Below are positions 25,161 to 32,376 of a stretch of 32,778 nucleotides of DNA, piece by piece. The notes beneath the pieces were generated by a model. The model saw only the letters and a program-made list of their open reading frames with translations. It ran no database searches and was not told the origin of the DNA. The stretch spans positions 1 to 32,778 of the forward strand of contig WGAI01000044.1 in the NCBI GenBank assembly GCA_015489175.1. The letters run 5' to 3'. The stretch is from Caldifarciminota bacterium (GTDB lineage: Bacteria > Hydrothermota > Hydrothermia > B15-G9). Within the stretch, counting starts at the first letter, position 1; each line of letters opens with the position of its first letter. The position numbers and the translations under genes were made by a program.

Positions 25161-25799
25161 CTATGCCTCCTCAAGCGTTTTCTTGATGAGCTTGAAATCC
25201 TCCCTAACAAGTTCCATCTTTCGAGGATCCCTGAGCACAGCGGCTGGATGATAGGTGACTATTAACTTGCTTCCGTATCTTGTTTCATAAACGATAAGTC
25301 TGGAACGGGACAGAGTTACAGACCTGTTAAGCAGAAAAAAAGCTGCAAAACGGCCAAGGGCCACAAGCAGGCGTGGCTGGATAATCTTGATTTGTTTGTC
25401 CAGATACGGACTACAGGCCTTTATTTCCTCAGGTTTGGGATCCCGGTTTCGTGGAGGGCGGCATTTCAGGACATTAGCGATATAGACCTCATCGCGCGAA
25501 AGCCCAATTTCCGAAAGCAGTTCTGTAAGGAGTTTACCGGCTCGCCCGACAAACGGGCGCCCGTGCTTATCCTCTTCGCCTCCAGGCGCTTCCCCGACGA
25601 ACATCAAGTTAGCGTAAGGGTTACCTTCGCCGAACACATAGTTTCTTTTTGTTTTGTATAGTTCGCACCTGGCGCACCTGCGCACTACCTTTTGGAGTTC
25701 CTGAAGTGCTTCTGCTTTATCACGGTAGCCTTCTGGAAGAATGATCTCGTTGAGGTCAAGTGCTTCGGAAAGCCACGCCGCAAGGCTCCCCCGTCTCAT
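25161..25799 (-). CDS. udg: uracil-DNA glycosylase, family 4 type with iron-sulfur cluster
   Basis: Removes uracil from DNA produced by cytosine deamination. The 212-residue protein has motif GEAPGGEED at 69-77, motif [10 protein letters not shown] with His184, and four cysteines, Cys42, Cys45, Cys113 and Cys129, which match the [4Fe-4S] ligands of family 4 enzymes (C-x2-C, then NVLKCRPP and CSPYL). Such enzymes are frequent in thermophiles. The N-terminal 30 residues precede the conserved core, a linker common in this family. ATG 25799 overlaps the rpoZ stop (TAATG), so translation is coupled. Confidence 0.93.
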   Translation of the reverse strand: MRRGSLAAWLSEALDLNEIILPEGYRDKAEALQELQKVVRRCARCELYKTKRNYVFGEGNPYANLMFVGEAPGGEEDKHGRPFVGRAGKLLTELLSEIGLSRDEVYIANVLKCRPPRNRDPKPEEIKACSPYLDKQIKIIQPRLLVALGRFAAFFLLNRSVTLSRSRLIVYETRYGSKLIVTYHPAAVLRDPRKMELVREDFKLIKKTLEEA

Positions 25800-25999
25800 T
25801 ATTCCCCTTCCGATTTCTTATGGCGAAATTGGATCTCGCCCCTAACAAGTTTTTCAAGGGCCACGATTACCGGCTTCCTATCGAGTTTTACCTTGCGCTT
25901 TGCAAGCTCTCTGGCGTAACGGGAAGCGACAACTATGGCCTCATATTTGTTTGGAAAAACTTTCCAGATATCCTCAACTGTTATCCTTTTGTTAGGCAT
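25799..25999 (-). CDS. rpoZ: RNA polymerase omega subunit
   Basis: Small subunit that helps assemble RNA polymerase by clamping the beta-prime C-terminus. The 66-residue product has the omega core: NKYEAIVVASRYARELAKR near 17-35 and KPVIVALEKLVRGEI near 42-56. A very strong ribosome site, GGAGGTGAT, precedes ATG 25999 by five bases. In many bacteria rpoZ is next to gmk and priA; here udg and an unrecognised gene take that place. Confidence 0.88.
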   Translation of the reverse strand: MPNKRITVEDIWKVFPNKYEAIVVASRYARELAKRKVKLDRKPVIVALEKLVRGEIQFRHKKSEGE

Positions 26000-26025
26000 A
26001 TAATCACCTCCGTTTTGGGTCTTGT

Positions 26026-26054
26026 AGTATATTGGTGTCGTTGAATTTTATAAA
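26026..26054 (-). promoter_or_regulatory. promoter of the rpoZ-udg operon
   Basis: On the minus strand TTTATA (26054-26049) and TATACT (26031-26026) are 17 bases apart, matching 4 and 5 consensus bases. The start would fall about 20 bases before the rpoZ ATG. Confidence 0.5.
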
Positions 26055-26245
26055 GTTTAGGTATGGACAACAATTATTTGAAAGTATGTTGAGCCCATGT
26101 ATCCTTCGGGCGATGTTGCGATGCTGTATTGGGAAAGTGATGGGATGTTATGATGAATGCGAGAGACCTAACGAGGGCTGTCTTCCGTTGATCTTCCGCT
26201 CGCCCTCACGGCGAGAGTGGGGGCTGCCCTGCGCATCCGCCGAGA
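26055..26245. other. noncoding region with a GC-rich stem-loop
   Basis: No credible gene is seen. CTCGCC (26199-26204), a five-base loop and GGCGAG (26210-26215) form a 6-bp stem, followed by GTGGGGGC and not by T residues, so it is not an intrinsic terminator. It may be part of a dispersed repeat, which cannot be tested within one window. Confidence 0.4.
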
Positions 26246-26274
26246 TAGCCATTTTAAAACTGTCACCATATAAT
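26246..26274 (+). promoter_or_regulatory. promoter of the OB-fold protein-ddl-rsmI operon
   Basis: TAGCCA (26246-26251) and a perfect TATAAT (26269-26274) are 17 bases apart. The start would be near 26281, about 28 bases before the ATG at 26309. Confidence 0.5.
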
Positions 26275-26308
26275 TTCGCCATATTTAACAGCATGGAGGA
26301 GGATGAAT

Positions 26309-28672
26309 ATGTTGAAAAAATTGATATCTATTTTTATCTTTGTGGCTTCAATATCTGCGCAGCGTGTGGTGACCATCAGGGACATCCAATACACGACCGA
26401 TCCAAGCGGTGATTCCCCACTTGTAGGCCAGACCGTGACATTTACCGGCATCGTCACTGCAACTGCATCCCAATACCCTCCTTATAACGGCGGTTTTCTT
26501 GTTCAGGATTCATCCGGCTCGTGGCATGGCGTCTATGTGTATCTCAACCACATGGTAGTCGATGTGTCCGTCGGCGATTCGGTGAGGGTTACAGGAGAAG
26601 TTTCTGAGTATTACGGCCTTACAGAGGTAACGATAGGCTCTGAAAGCGATGTAACCATACTTGCCAGCGGACGGCCTGTGCCTCAGCCGGCGGTCGTTAC
26701 CACCTCACAGATAGCGAACGATTCCTCTGTCGCTGAGCCTTACGAGTGTGTGCTGGTTGAGGTTCACGATGCGGTCGTCACAAACGACAATCTCGGCTAC
26801 GGCCAGTGGGAGGTTGATGACGGAACTGGTCCGGCAATAGTTGACGATGCATATCCTTACTCCTACAGCCCGTCAGTGGGCGATACATTGATAATACTCA
26901 GGGGCGTAATGACTTATTCCTATGGCGAATACAAGTTGGAGCCGAGAGGGGACAACGACATAATAAGTTCGATAGACGGCACAGGTATGGCGTGGGTTGA
27001 GCCATCCGTGGTGCCGACTTCCACTACGATACCGAACTTGAGGCTCGGTTTCACAGGTGTGATGGGGAATTACGCCGTTGCTCGCATTGTTCTGCTTGTG
27101 CCAACGGCTTTCACATTTGATACATTCAACCTCAGTGGTGCGTTTGAAGGAGCAGTCGTTCAGAGGATTGGCCCACAGATAACGCTTTCAAACATATCCA
27201 TAACGGAGCATGATACGGGTTACATCGATTTTGTCAACTTTACAACGCCCTCAGAGCCTGACACTTACAGGGTGTCCGTCATGACGGCGGGCGAAAACGG
27301 CACGCCTCAGCCCATACCTGAATTCCCTGAGATTCAGGTGTTGCCGGTGGCCGGGACCGGCATGGCCTCGATATCGCCTTTCATGCTCGCTCAGTCCGAT
27401 ACCGTTGACCTCAAGCTCAGTTTTGAGGGTGAATTTGGCGTTGTGCGTGCTGTGAAATTCATCGTTCCCGGCGACCTTATCGATTGGGACGGTGAACTTG
27501 AGCTCGATGGCGCTCTGGCAAATGGCAGCCATCAGGTGAACGGTGACACGATTCTCATCTACGATGTCGAGCTAAATCCGGGCGATGCGGGATGTGTCGT
27601 CCTCAAGTCAGTGAGCCCTTATGACGGGTTCAGCGACTCATCGCGCGTTGTGGTCATGAGCGGAACCGACACGACAAACCTGACTCCGCTATCTTCAAGT
27701 CCATTGCTGGTCGTTGAGTCCTCAGATTCCACCGAGCCGTTCCTCATGCTCGGAAAGCTTCAGGCTCCGGGCGCTGATGGCTACTCATCGGCATACGAAG
27801 GGCAATTCGTCAGCGTCATCGGCGTGGTTACCGGCCCTCCATCTGCATTCTCGAGCTCAGGCAAGTTGTCGATGTATATTCAGGATGTATCGGGTGGAGT
27901 GAACATCTATGCGCCGAGCTGGAGCGGAGGCAGCTTTCAGGTCGGCCAGCTGGTGTCATTCTACGGCAGGGTGACTGAATACAATGGACTGACCGAGGTG
28001 GTGCTTGAAGGGCCGAACTACACGCTTTACGGCGGCGGATATTCGTTCGACACGACTTCGCTCAAGCCGTCTGAGCCGTTGTCCGAGAAGTATGAGGGCC
28101 GCCTCGTGAAGGTCACAGGTGAAGTCGCATCTTCGCCTGTTGAGGCCGGTGCAGGCAGGTCTTTCACCGTGTGGAACGGGTTTACGCCCATAACCGTCTA
28201 TGTTTACAACACGACAGGAGTGGATCTTTCAGAAGTTGAGCCTGGAAAGCTTGTGAGCGTCGTCGGAATTGGTGGGCAATACGACCGCGATGAGCCTTAC
28301 GACGCCGGTTACCAGCTTCTGGTTAGGTTCCAGGACGACATCCAGATTATCGGTCAGGGTAGGGACACCAGCGAAGTCTCGATCGAGGTGCATCCCAATG
28401 TGTTTGCGCCTTCTCTCGGAGAGGTGGCCAACATCGATGTGGCGGGCCCGCGCGATGCGAGATACACCCTGAGCGTCTACGATGCGCGCGGACGCTTGGT
28501 CAAGGACATCTACATCGGAAAACCGGGGCCGGCAAACGCAATATGGCGCGGCGACGACAGGTTCGGCGCACCGGTGACGGTCGGGCTTTACTTTATCAGA
28601 CTTGAAGTTCACCATCCCGACGGAAAGATCGAGACACTGACCAAAACCGTTGCGGTGGGAGATAACTTCTGA
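26309..28672 (+). CDS. secreted protein with two OB-fold domains and C-terminal FlgD-like Ig domain
   Basis: A 787-residue exported protein. MLKKLISIFIFVASISAQ is a standard signal peptide. Domains: a YhcR-type OB-fold region (about 20-215, GQTVTFTGIVTA, FLVQDSSG, VGDSVRVTGEVSEYYGLTEV), two related beta-sandwich domains beginning GTGMAWVEP (about 223) and GTGMASISP (about 348), a second OB-fold region (about 487-690, GQFVSVIGVVTGP, MYIQDVSGGVNIYAP, FYGRVTEYNGLTEV), and a C-terminal domain with YTLSVYDARGRLVKDI and GLYFIRLEV, the FlgD-like/T9SS-associated type. No nuclease active site is visible although such OB-folds often accompany extracellular nucleases. ATG 26309 is preferred over 26303 because AGGAGG ends six bases before it. 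It is coupled to ddl by a TGATG overlap. Confidence 0.83.
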   Translation: MLKKLISIFIFVASISAQRVVTIRDIQYTTDPSGDSPLVGQTVTFTGIVTATASQYPPYNGGFLVQDSSGSWHGVYVYLNHMVVDVSVGDSVRVTGEVSEYYGLTEVTIGSESDVTILASGRPVPQPAVVTTSQIANDSSVAEPYECVLVEVHDAVVTNDNLGYGQWEVDDGTGPAIVDDAYPYSYSPSVGDTLIILRGVMTYSYGEYKLEPRGDNDIISSIDGTGMAWVEPSVVPTSTTIPNLRLGFTGVMGNYAVARIVLLVPTAFTFDTFNLSGAFEGAVVQRIGPQITLSNISITEHDTGYIDFVNFTTPSEPDTYRVSVMTAGENGTPQPIPEFPEIQVLPVAGTGMASISPFMLAQSDTVDLKLSFEGEFGVVRAVKFIVPGDLIDWDGELELDGALANGSHQVNGDTILIYDVELNPGDAGCVVLKSVSPYDGFSDSSRVVVMSGTDTTNLTPLSSSPLLVVESSDSTEPFLMLGKLQAPGADGYSSAYEGQFVSVIGVVTGPPSAFSSSGKLSMYIQDVSGGVNIYAPSWSGGSFQVGQLVSFYGRVTEYNGLTEVVLEGPNYTLYGGGYSFDTTSLKPSEPLSEKYEGRLVKVTGEVASSPVEAGAGRSFTVWNGFTPITVYVYNTTGVDLSEVEPGKLVSVVGIGGQYDRDEPYDAGYQLLVRFQDDIQIIGQGRDTSEVSIEVHPNVFAPSLGEVANIDVAGPRDARYTLSVYDARGRLVKDIYIGKPGPANAIWRGDDRFGAPVTVGLYFIRLEVHHPDGKIETLTKTVAVGDNF

Positions 28673-29631
28673 TGACCATCGAGGAAGCCAGAAAGCTCCT
28701 GAAAGATAAAAAAATCGTCGTTCTTTACGGGGGCTGGTCGCTTGAGCGAGAGGTCTCTTTGAGGTCAGGCAAACGGGTTTACGATTCCCTTATCCGTCAG
28801 GGGTTTAATGCTGTCCTGTTGGATGCACAGCGCGATTACATCGATCGAATTAGGGAGCTCAGCGCCGATGTTGTGCTGATAATGCTTCACGGCAAGCCCG
28901 GCGAGGACGGCACATTTCAGGGCGCACTGGAGAGCATCGGCATCCCTTACACCGGCTCAGGCGTTCTCGCATCTGCAGCTGGAATTAACAAGGTGGCTTC
29001 CAAAAGAATCTTTCAGAGCGTCGGCATACCGACCCCTGAGTTCATATTTGTGCCGCGATGGACGAACATGGATGAGGCTTATGAGCAGGCGCTTAAGGAG
29101 ATCGGCATACCGCTTGTGATCAAGCCCAAAGACGAGGGATCAAGCCTTGGGGTGCATATCGTCCACGATGAAGCCGAGCTTAAGCGGTTTATGCAGGAGG
29201 AACGGGAAAAATTTGGCGACTTCCTGATCGAGAAATACATAAAAGGCAAGAGCGTGACAACCGGGATACTTGGCACAGGCGATGAAGCCTTCGCCGTGCC
29301 GGTTCTGGAGCTCAGAGTCAGGGGGCGTGAGTTCTACGATTACAAAGCGAAATACACTAAAGGTCTTACCGAGTTCGTCATACCGGCCGAGCTTCCGCAA
29401 CGGAGCTATGATGCGCTTCAGGAATACTCGCTGAAAGCTCACCTTGCGCTTGAGTGTCGCGGCTTTTCCCGTGTGGACGGCGTTGTGTCCGAAGATGGCC
29501 AGCCATACATACTTGAGGTAAACACCATTCCCGGAATGACGGAGCTTTCGGATCTGCCTGCTGAGGCAGAACATGCGGGCATATCCTACGATGAGCTTGT
29601 GCTTTGGATCCTCAAGTCGGCTTATGAATGA
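28672..29631 (+). CDS. ddl: D-alanine-D-alanine ligase
   Basis: Makes the D-Ala-D-Ala dipeptide for peptidoglycan using ATP; cytosolic. The 319-residue ATP-grasp protein has GGWSLEREVSLRSG (20-33), LHGKPGEDGTFQGALE, IPYTGSGVLASA, IKPKDEGSSLGVHIV, EKYIKGKSVT and the metal and substrate region GFSRVDGVVSEDGQPYILEVNTIPGMT. The length is normal. Its ATG overlaps the stop of the OB-fold gene by one base, and rsmI follows closely. No mur genes are adjacent. The presence of ddl shows the organism makes a peptidoglycan wall. Confidence 0.93.
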   Translation: MTIEEARKLLKDKKIVVLYGGWSLEREVSLRSGKRVYDSLIRQGFNAVLLDAQRDYIDRIRELSADVVLIMLHGKPGEDGTFQGALESIGIPYTGSGVLASAAGINKVASKRIFQSVGIPTPEFIFVPRWTNMDEAYEQALKEIGIPLVIKPKDEGSSLGVHIVHDEAELKRFMQEEREKFGDFLIEKYIKGKSVTTGILGTGDEAFAVPVLELRVRGREFYDYKAKYTKGLTEFVIPAELPQRSYDALQEYSLKAHLALECRGFSRVDGVVSEDGQPYILEVNTIPGMTELSDLPAEAEHAGISYDELVLWILKSAYE

Positions 29632-29641
29632 GACAACTGAT

Positions 29642-30319
29642 ATGGAAGGCAAGCTATTCGTTGTTGGAACGCCTATTGGCAACCTTGAGGACATCACATT
29701 TCGTGCGGTGAAAACGCTGAAAGATGTTGACCTTATCGCCTGCGAGGACACCAGAAGAGCTAAAATCCTGTTGCAGCACTATGAGATCGACACGCCGACG
29801 GTGTCCTACAACGAGCACAACGAGCGCCAGCGCATCCCCGAACTCATCGAAAAACTGAAGGCTGGCAGCTCAATCGCCCTGCTTTCGGATGCGGGCATGC
29901 CGACCATATCCGATCCCGGTTACAGACTGGTCAGAGCCGCGCGAGATGCGGAGATTCAGGTCATCTCCGTTCCGGGGCCCTCGGCCGTTACCGCGGCGTT
30001 ATCCGTCTCAGGACTTCCCAGCGATAGGTTCATCTTTGAGGGATTCCTGCCGAGGAAAAAGGGCAAGCGGGAACGCAAAATCATGGAATTTCGGGACGAG
30101 ACGAGGACGGTCGTGATATTCGAGTCAGTGCATCGCATAGAGAGGACGCTCCACGAGCTGGCCGAGCTGCTTGGCCGTGACAGGAAGATAGCCGTATGCC
30201 GTGAGCTCACAAAAATATTTGAGGAGGTTATCTACGGCGAAATAGGGGAAGTCATTGAAAAGATGAGGGTTAAAAAAGGCGAATTTGTGATTGTAATTGG
30301 TGGTAAGGATGTGAAATAG
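29642..30319 (+). CDS. rsmI: 16S rRNA (cytidine1402-2'-O)-methyltransferase, short form
   Basis: Transfers a methyl group from SAM to the 2'-hydroxyl of C1402 in the ribosomal decoding centre. The 225-residue product has LFVVGTPIGNLEDIT, ACEDTR, LLSDAGMPTISDPGYRLV, VPGPSAVTAALSVSGLPSDRFIFEGFLPRK and FESVHRI. It ends shortly after the methylase domain and lacks the roughly 50-residue C-terminal domain of E. coli RsmI. The start at 29642 agrees with family alignments; ATG 29624, overlapping the ddl stop, would add six residues and cannot be excluded, as neither has a good ribosome site, consistent with coupling to ddl. Confidence 0.9.
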   Translation: MEGKLFVVGTPIGNLEDITFRAVKTLKDVDLIACEDTRRAKILLQHYEIDTPTVSYNEHNERQRIPELIEKLKAGSSIALLSDAGMPTISDPGYRLVRAARDAEIQVISVPGPSAVTAALSVSGLPSDRFIFEGFLPRKKGKRERKIMEFRDETRTVVIFESVHRIERTLHELAELLGRDRKIAVCRELTKIFEEVIYGEIGEVIEKMRVKKGEFVIVIGGKDVK

Positions 30320-30342
30320 GTTATTCTACCTATTTATTTATC

Positions 30343-30362
30343 GCTGGACGCCAGCATATAAT
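30343..30362 (+). promoter_or_regulatory. cas6 -10 box with an adjoining hairpin/palindrome
   Basis: A perfect TATAAT lies at 30357-30362, about 22 bases before the cas6 ATG. Just upstream GCTGG (30343-30347) and CCAGC (30351-30355) form a 5-bp inverted repeat with a three-base centre, placed where the -35/-10 spacer would be. There is no clear -35 box. The palindrome could be an operator or a weak rsmI terminator. Confidence 0.45.
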
Positions 30363-30383
30363 AATTCTGTAAGAGAGGTTGAT

Positions 30384-31148
30384 ATGAGGATTAAGCTGAC
30401 ATTTGATCCTGTGGAAGGGCATTTAAAGTTGCCTGTTGCATACAATCACATTATTCAAAGCTTTATTTACAGGCACATAGGTAAACTTGCCGATAAGCTG
30501 CATGACGGCGGCTATCGCTACGGCAAAAGAAGTTATAAGTTGTTTACATTCTCGAGGATGCGAGCCACCGAGATAAAGTATAACCGCGACGACAGGACCC
30601 TGACATTCAGTGGAAAAATCTGGATTTACATAGCATCACTCAAAAACGACCTGCTCGAATCCCTCACATTGACGATGGTCAAAAATGAGATTTTCGAGCT
30701 TAAAGGCCAGCCCGTGCGCATTGCATCGATTGAGGTTGATATGCCCGTCGAATACCGAGCCCCAATGCTCATCAAAATGATGTCTCCTGTGACGGTTTAC
30801 AGCACCCTCATGACGCCTGACAGCCGCAAAAAAACATATTTTTACACCCCGTGGGAGGATGAGTTCAGCGAGCTGGTGATCGATAACCTTGTGCGAAAGT
30901 TCAAAGCTCTGACATCGGATGAGCCACCAGATGTCAGTTCAGCATACATAAAGCCGATAAGAGTTGACAAGCATGATCTTGTCATCACGAGGTTTAAGGG
31001 ATACCTAATCAAGGGTTGGAAAGGCATTTATGAGCTAAATCTGCCGCCGCCATACTTCGAGATCGCCTACAACACAGGTATAGGCTCAAAAAACAGTCAG
31101 GGTTTTGGGATGTTCAGGATTGTGGGCACGCACGATGATGGGAAATAG
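30384..31148 (+). CDS. cas6: CRISPR-associated endoribonuclease Cas6
   Basis: Cleaves CRISPR precursor RNA within the repeats to make crRNAs. The 254-residue protein has the RAMP hallmarks: an N-terminal ferredoxin fold with NHIIQSFIYRHI, then LHDGG and YKLFTFSRM, and the C-terminal glycine-rich loop GIGSKNSQGFGMF at 232-244. Tyr29, His40 and Lys52 are candidates for the Pyrococcus-type catalytic triad by position only. A good ribosome site (AGAGAGGTTGAT) and a TATAAT box suggest that it is expressed. No other cas gene or CRISPR array is in the window, so it is a solitary cas6 that may serve an array elsewhere. Confidence 0.88.
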   Translation: MRIKLTFDPVEGHLKLPVAYNHIIQSFIYRHIGKLADKLHDGGYRYGKRSYKLFTFSRMRATEIKYNRDDRTLTFSGKIWIYIASLKNDLLESLTLTMVKNEIFELKGQPVRIASIEVDMPVEYRAPMLIKMMSPVTVYSTLMTPDSRKKTYFYTPWEDEFSELVIDNLVRKFKALTSDEPPDVSSAYIKPIRVDKHDLVITRFKGYLIKGWKGIYELNLPPPYFEIAYNTGIGSKNSQGFGMFRIVGTHDDGK

Positions 31149-31181
31149 CCCCGTTTGAGGGTAAGCTGTGCGGCGTTTTAC

Positions 31182-31211
31182 TTGATTTGATGGGTTTAAT
31201 CGGGCTACAAT
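31182..31211 (+). promoter_or_regulatory. promoter of the glucan-binding protein-permease operon
   Basis: TTGATT (31182-31187) and TACAAT (31206-31211) are 18 bases apart, matching 4 and 5 consensus bases. The same 18-base spacing is seen in front of the giant surface-protein gene. AAAGGAGG and ATG 31243 follow. Confidence 0.5.
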
Positions 31212-31242
31212 ATGCAAAACATTGCAAAAAGGAGGAAAAAGG

Positions 31243-32376
31243 ATGAAGAATCTGGTTATGTTATTGGTTTTCACGATGATTTCCAGATATGCATGGGCGC
31301 ATCAGATAATAGTCGATGGTGATCCTTCCGATTGGACAGGTGTTGCGCCTGCCGCCGACCATTTCGCATATTCGCATGGCGAGGCGATATGGGCCGATGC
31401 AGCAGATGACGATTTGGGCGATGGCGGAGATGCACCTTACGCAGCGGACAACCCCGAACCGTATTCCTACCCGACGGATACTCTGTTTCAGGGCACCGAA
31501 GCCGACATGCTGGAATGGAGATACACATTCGACGAGGCCTCGAACAGGATCTATTTCCTGATTACCATGAACAACTATGACATAACATGGATGCCGTTCG
31601 TGGGCATAGCGATGGATCTCGACCATGCGTGGGGCAGCGGACAGACATGGCTCGGCGGATACGCTTCCCTCAAGGTAGACTCAGCCATATTCTGGGAGTA
31701 TAACATCCTTTTGAAGGACAACCACATCGTGGTTTACAACGCCCAATGGGACAGTGTAGGAGGAACCAATGAGGTGGTCTTCGACACCGCAAACAACACG
31801 ATCGAGGTGGGCGTAGATGTGTCACAGTGGGCGATCAACCCGATCACCGATGTGGATTCCGTCTATTTCGTTGTCTATTCCGGGCTTCAGGATTTCGGCA
31901 ACATGCGTGGCGTGGATTCTGTGGCATCCAGATGGAACGGAGGCGGCGGGACGGACAGCTGGGTTGATCCGAATGTGTATGACCTGTGTTTCGTGCCGTC
32001 CGACGATCAGGCCAATGATCTGAACAACTACACCGACACAAGTGCTTCTGTTGTAAGGCCTTCTTCCGCAATGCTTGTTGAAAATCATCGTATGGGGGTT
32101 GAGGAAACTGGATTTGCACCCGCACCGTTCGATTTCCACATAAACAATGTGCTGAGAAACGGTCTCTCGGTCAGATTCCATGTGCCAGAGCCATCCGACA
32201 TGAGCATAGAGATCTACTCGCCCGATGGCCGACTTGTGAGCATGCCGCTCGACAAACACATGTCAGCTGGCGATTTCAACATGTTCATCCCCGTGAACCT
32301 CAGGTCAGGCATCTACATCCTGAGAATTAAAATAGGTGCATCTTCGGTATTTGAAAAAATCGCCGTGGTGAGATGA
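31243..32376 (+). CDS. secreted glucodextranase-C-like carbohydrate-binding protein with C-terminal sorting domain
   Basis: A 377-residue exported protein. MKNLVMLLVFTMISRYAWA is a signal peptide with an AWA cleavage site. The mature protein begins IIVDGDPSDWTG, a start shared by CBM9/DOMON-like modules, and contains DDDLGDGGDAPYAAD, YSYPTDTLFQGTEADM and RIYFLITMNN, a pattern of the glucodextranase C-terminal domain (found in amylolytic enzymes). Residues about 300-377 form a sorting-type domain (MSIEIYSPDGRLVSM, SGIYILRIKIG, final VVR). No catalytic domain is seen, so it may be a surface glucan-binding protein. ATG 31243 is chosen for GGAGG seven bases upstream and the clean signal peptide; ATG 31222 precedes the ribosome site. 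Confidence 0.8.
   Translation: MKNLVMLLVFTMISRYAWAHQIIVDGDPSDWTGVAPAADHFAYSHGEAIWADAADDDLGDGGDAPYAADNPEPYSYPTDTLFQGTEADMLEWRYTFDEASNRIYFLITMNNYDITWMPFVGIAMDLDHAWGSGQTWLGGYASLKVDSAIFWEYNILLKDNHIVVYNAQWDSVGGTNEVVFDTANNTIEVGVDVSQWAINPITDVDSVYFVVYSGLQDFGNMRGVDSVASRWNGGGGTDSWVDPNVYDLCFVPSDDQANDLNNYTDTSASVVRPSSAMLVENHRMGVEETGFAPAPFDFHINNVLRNGLSVRFHVPEPSDMSIEIYSPDGRLVSMPLDKHMSAGDFNMFIPVNLRSGIYILRIKIGASSVFEKIAVVR

Noticed and set aside
30320-31242. CRISPR array beside cas6
   Set aside because: The flanking gaps are 64 and 94 bases and hold no direct repeats of 24-37 bases.
31261-32259. Antisense frames across the glucan-binding gene
   Set aside because: The plus frame has a signal peptide, a recognised domain pattern and a sorting tail; the antisense frames have none.
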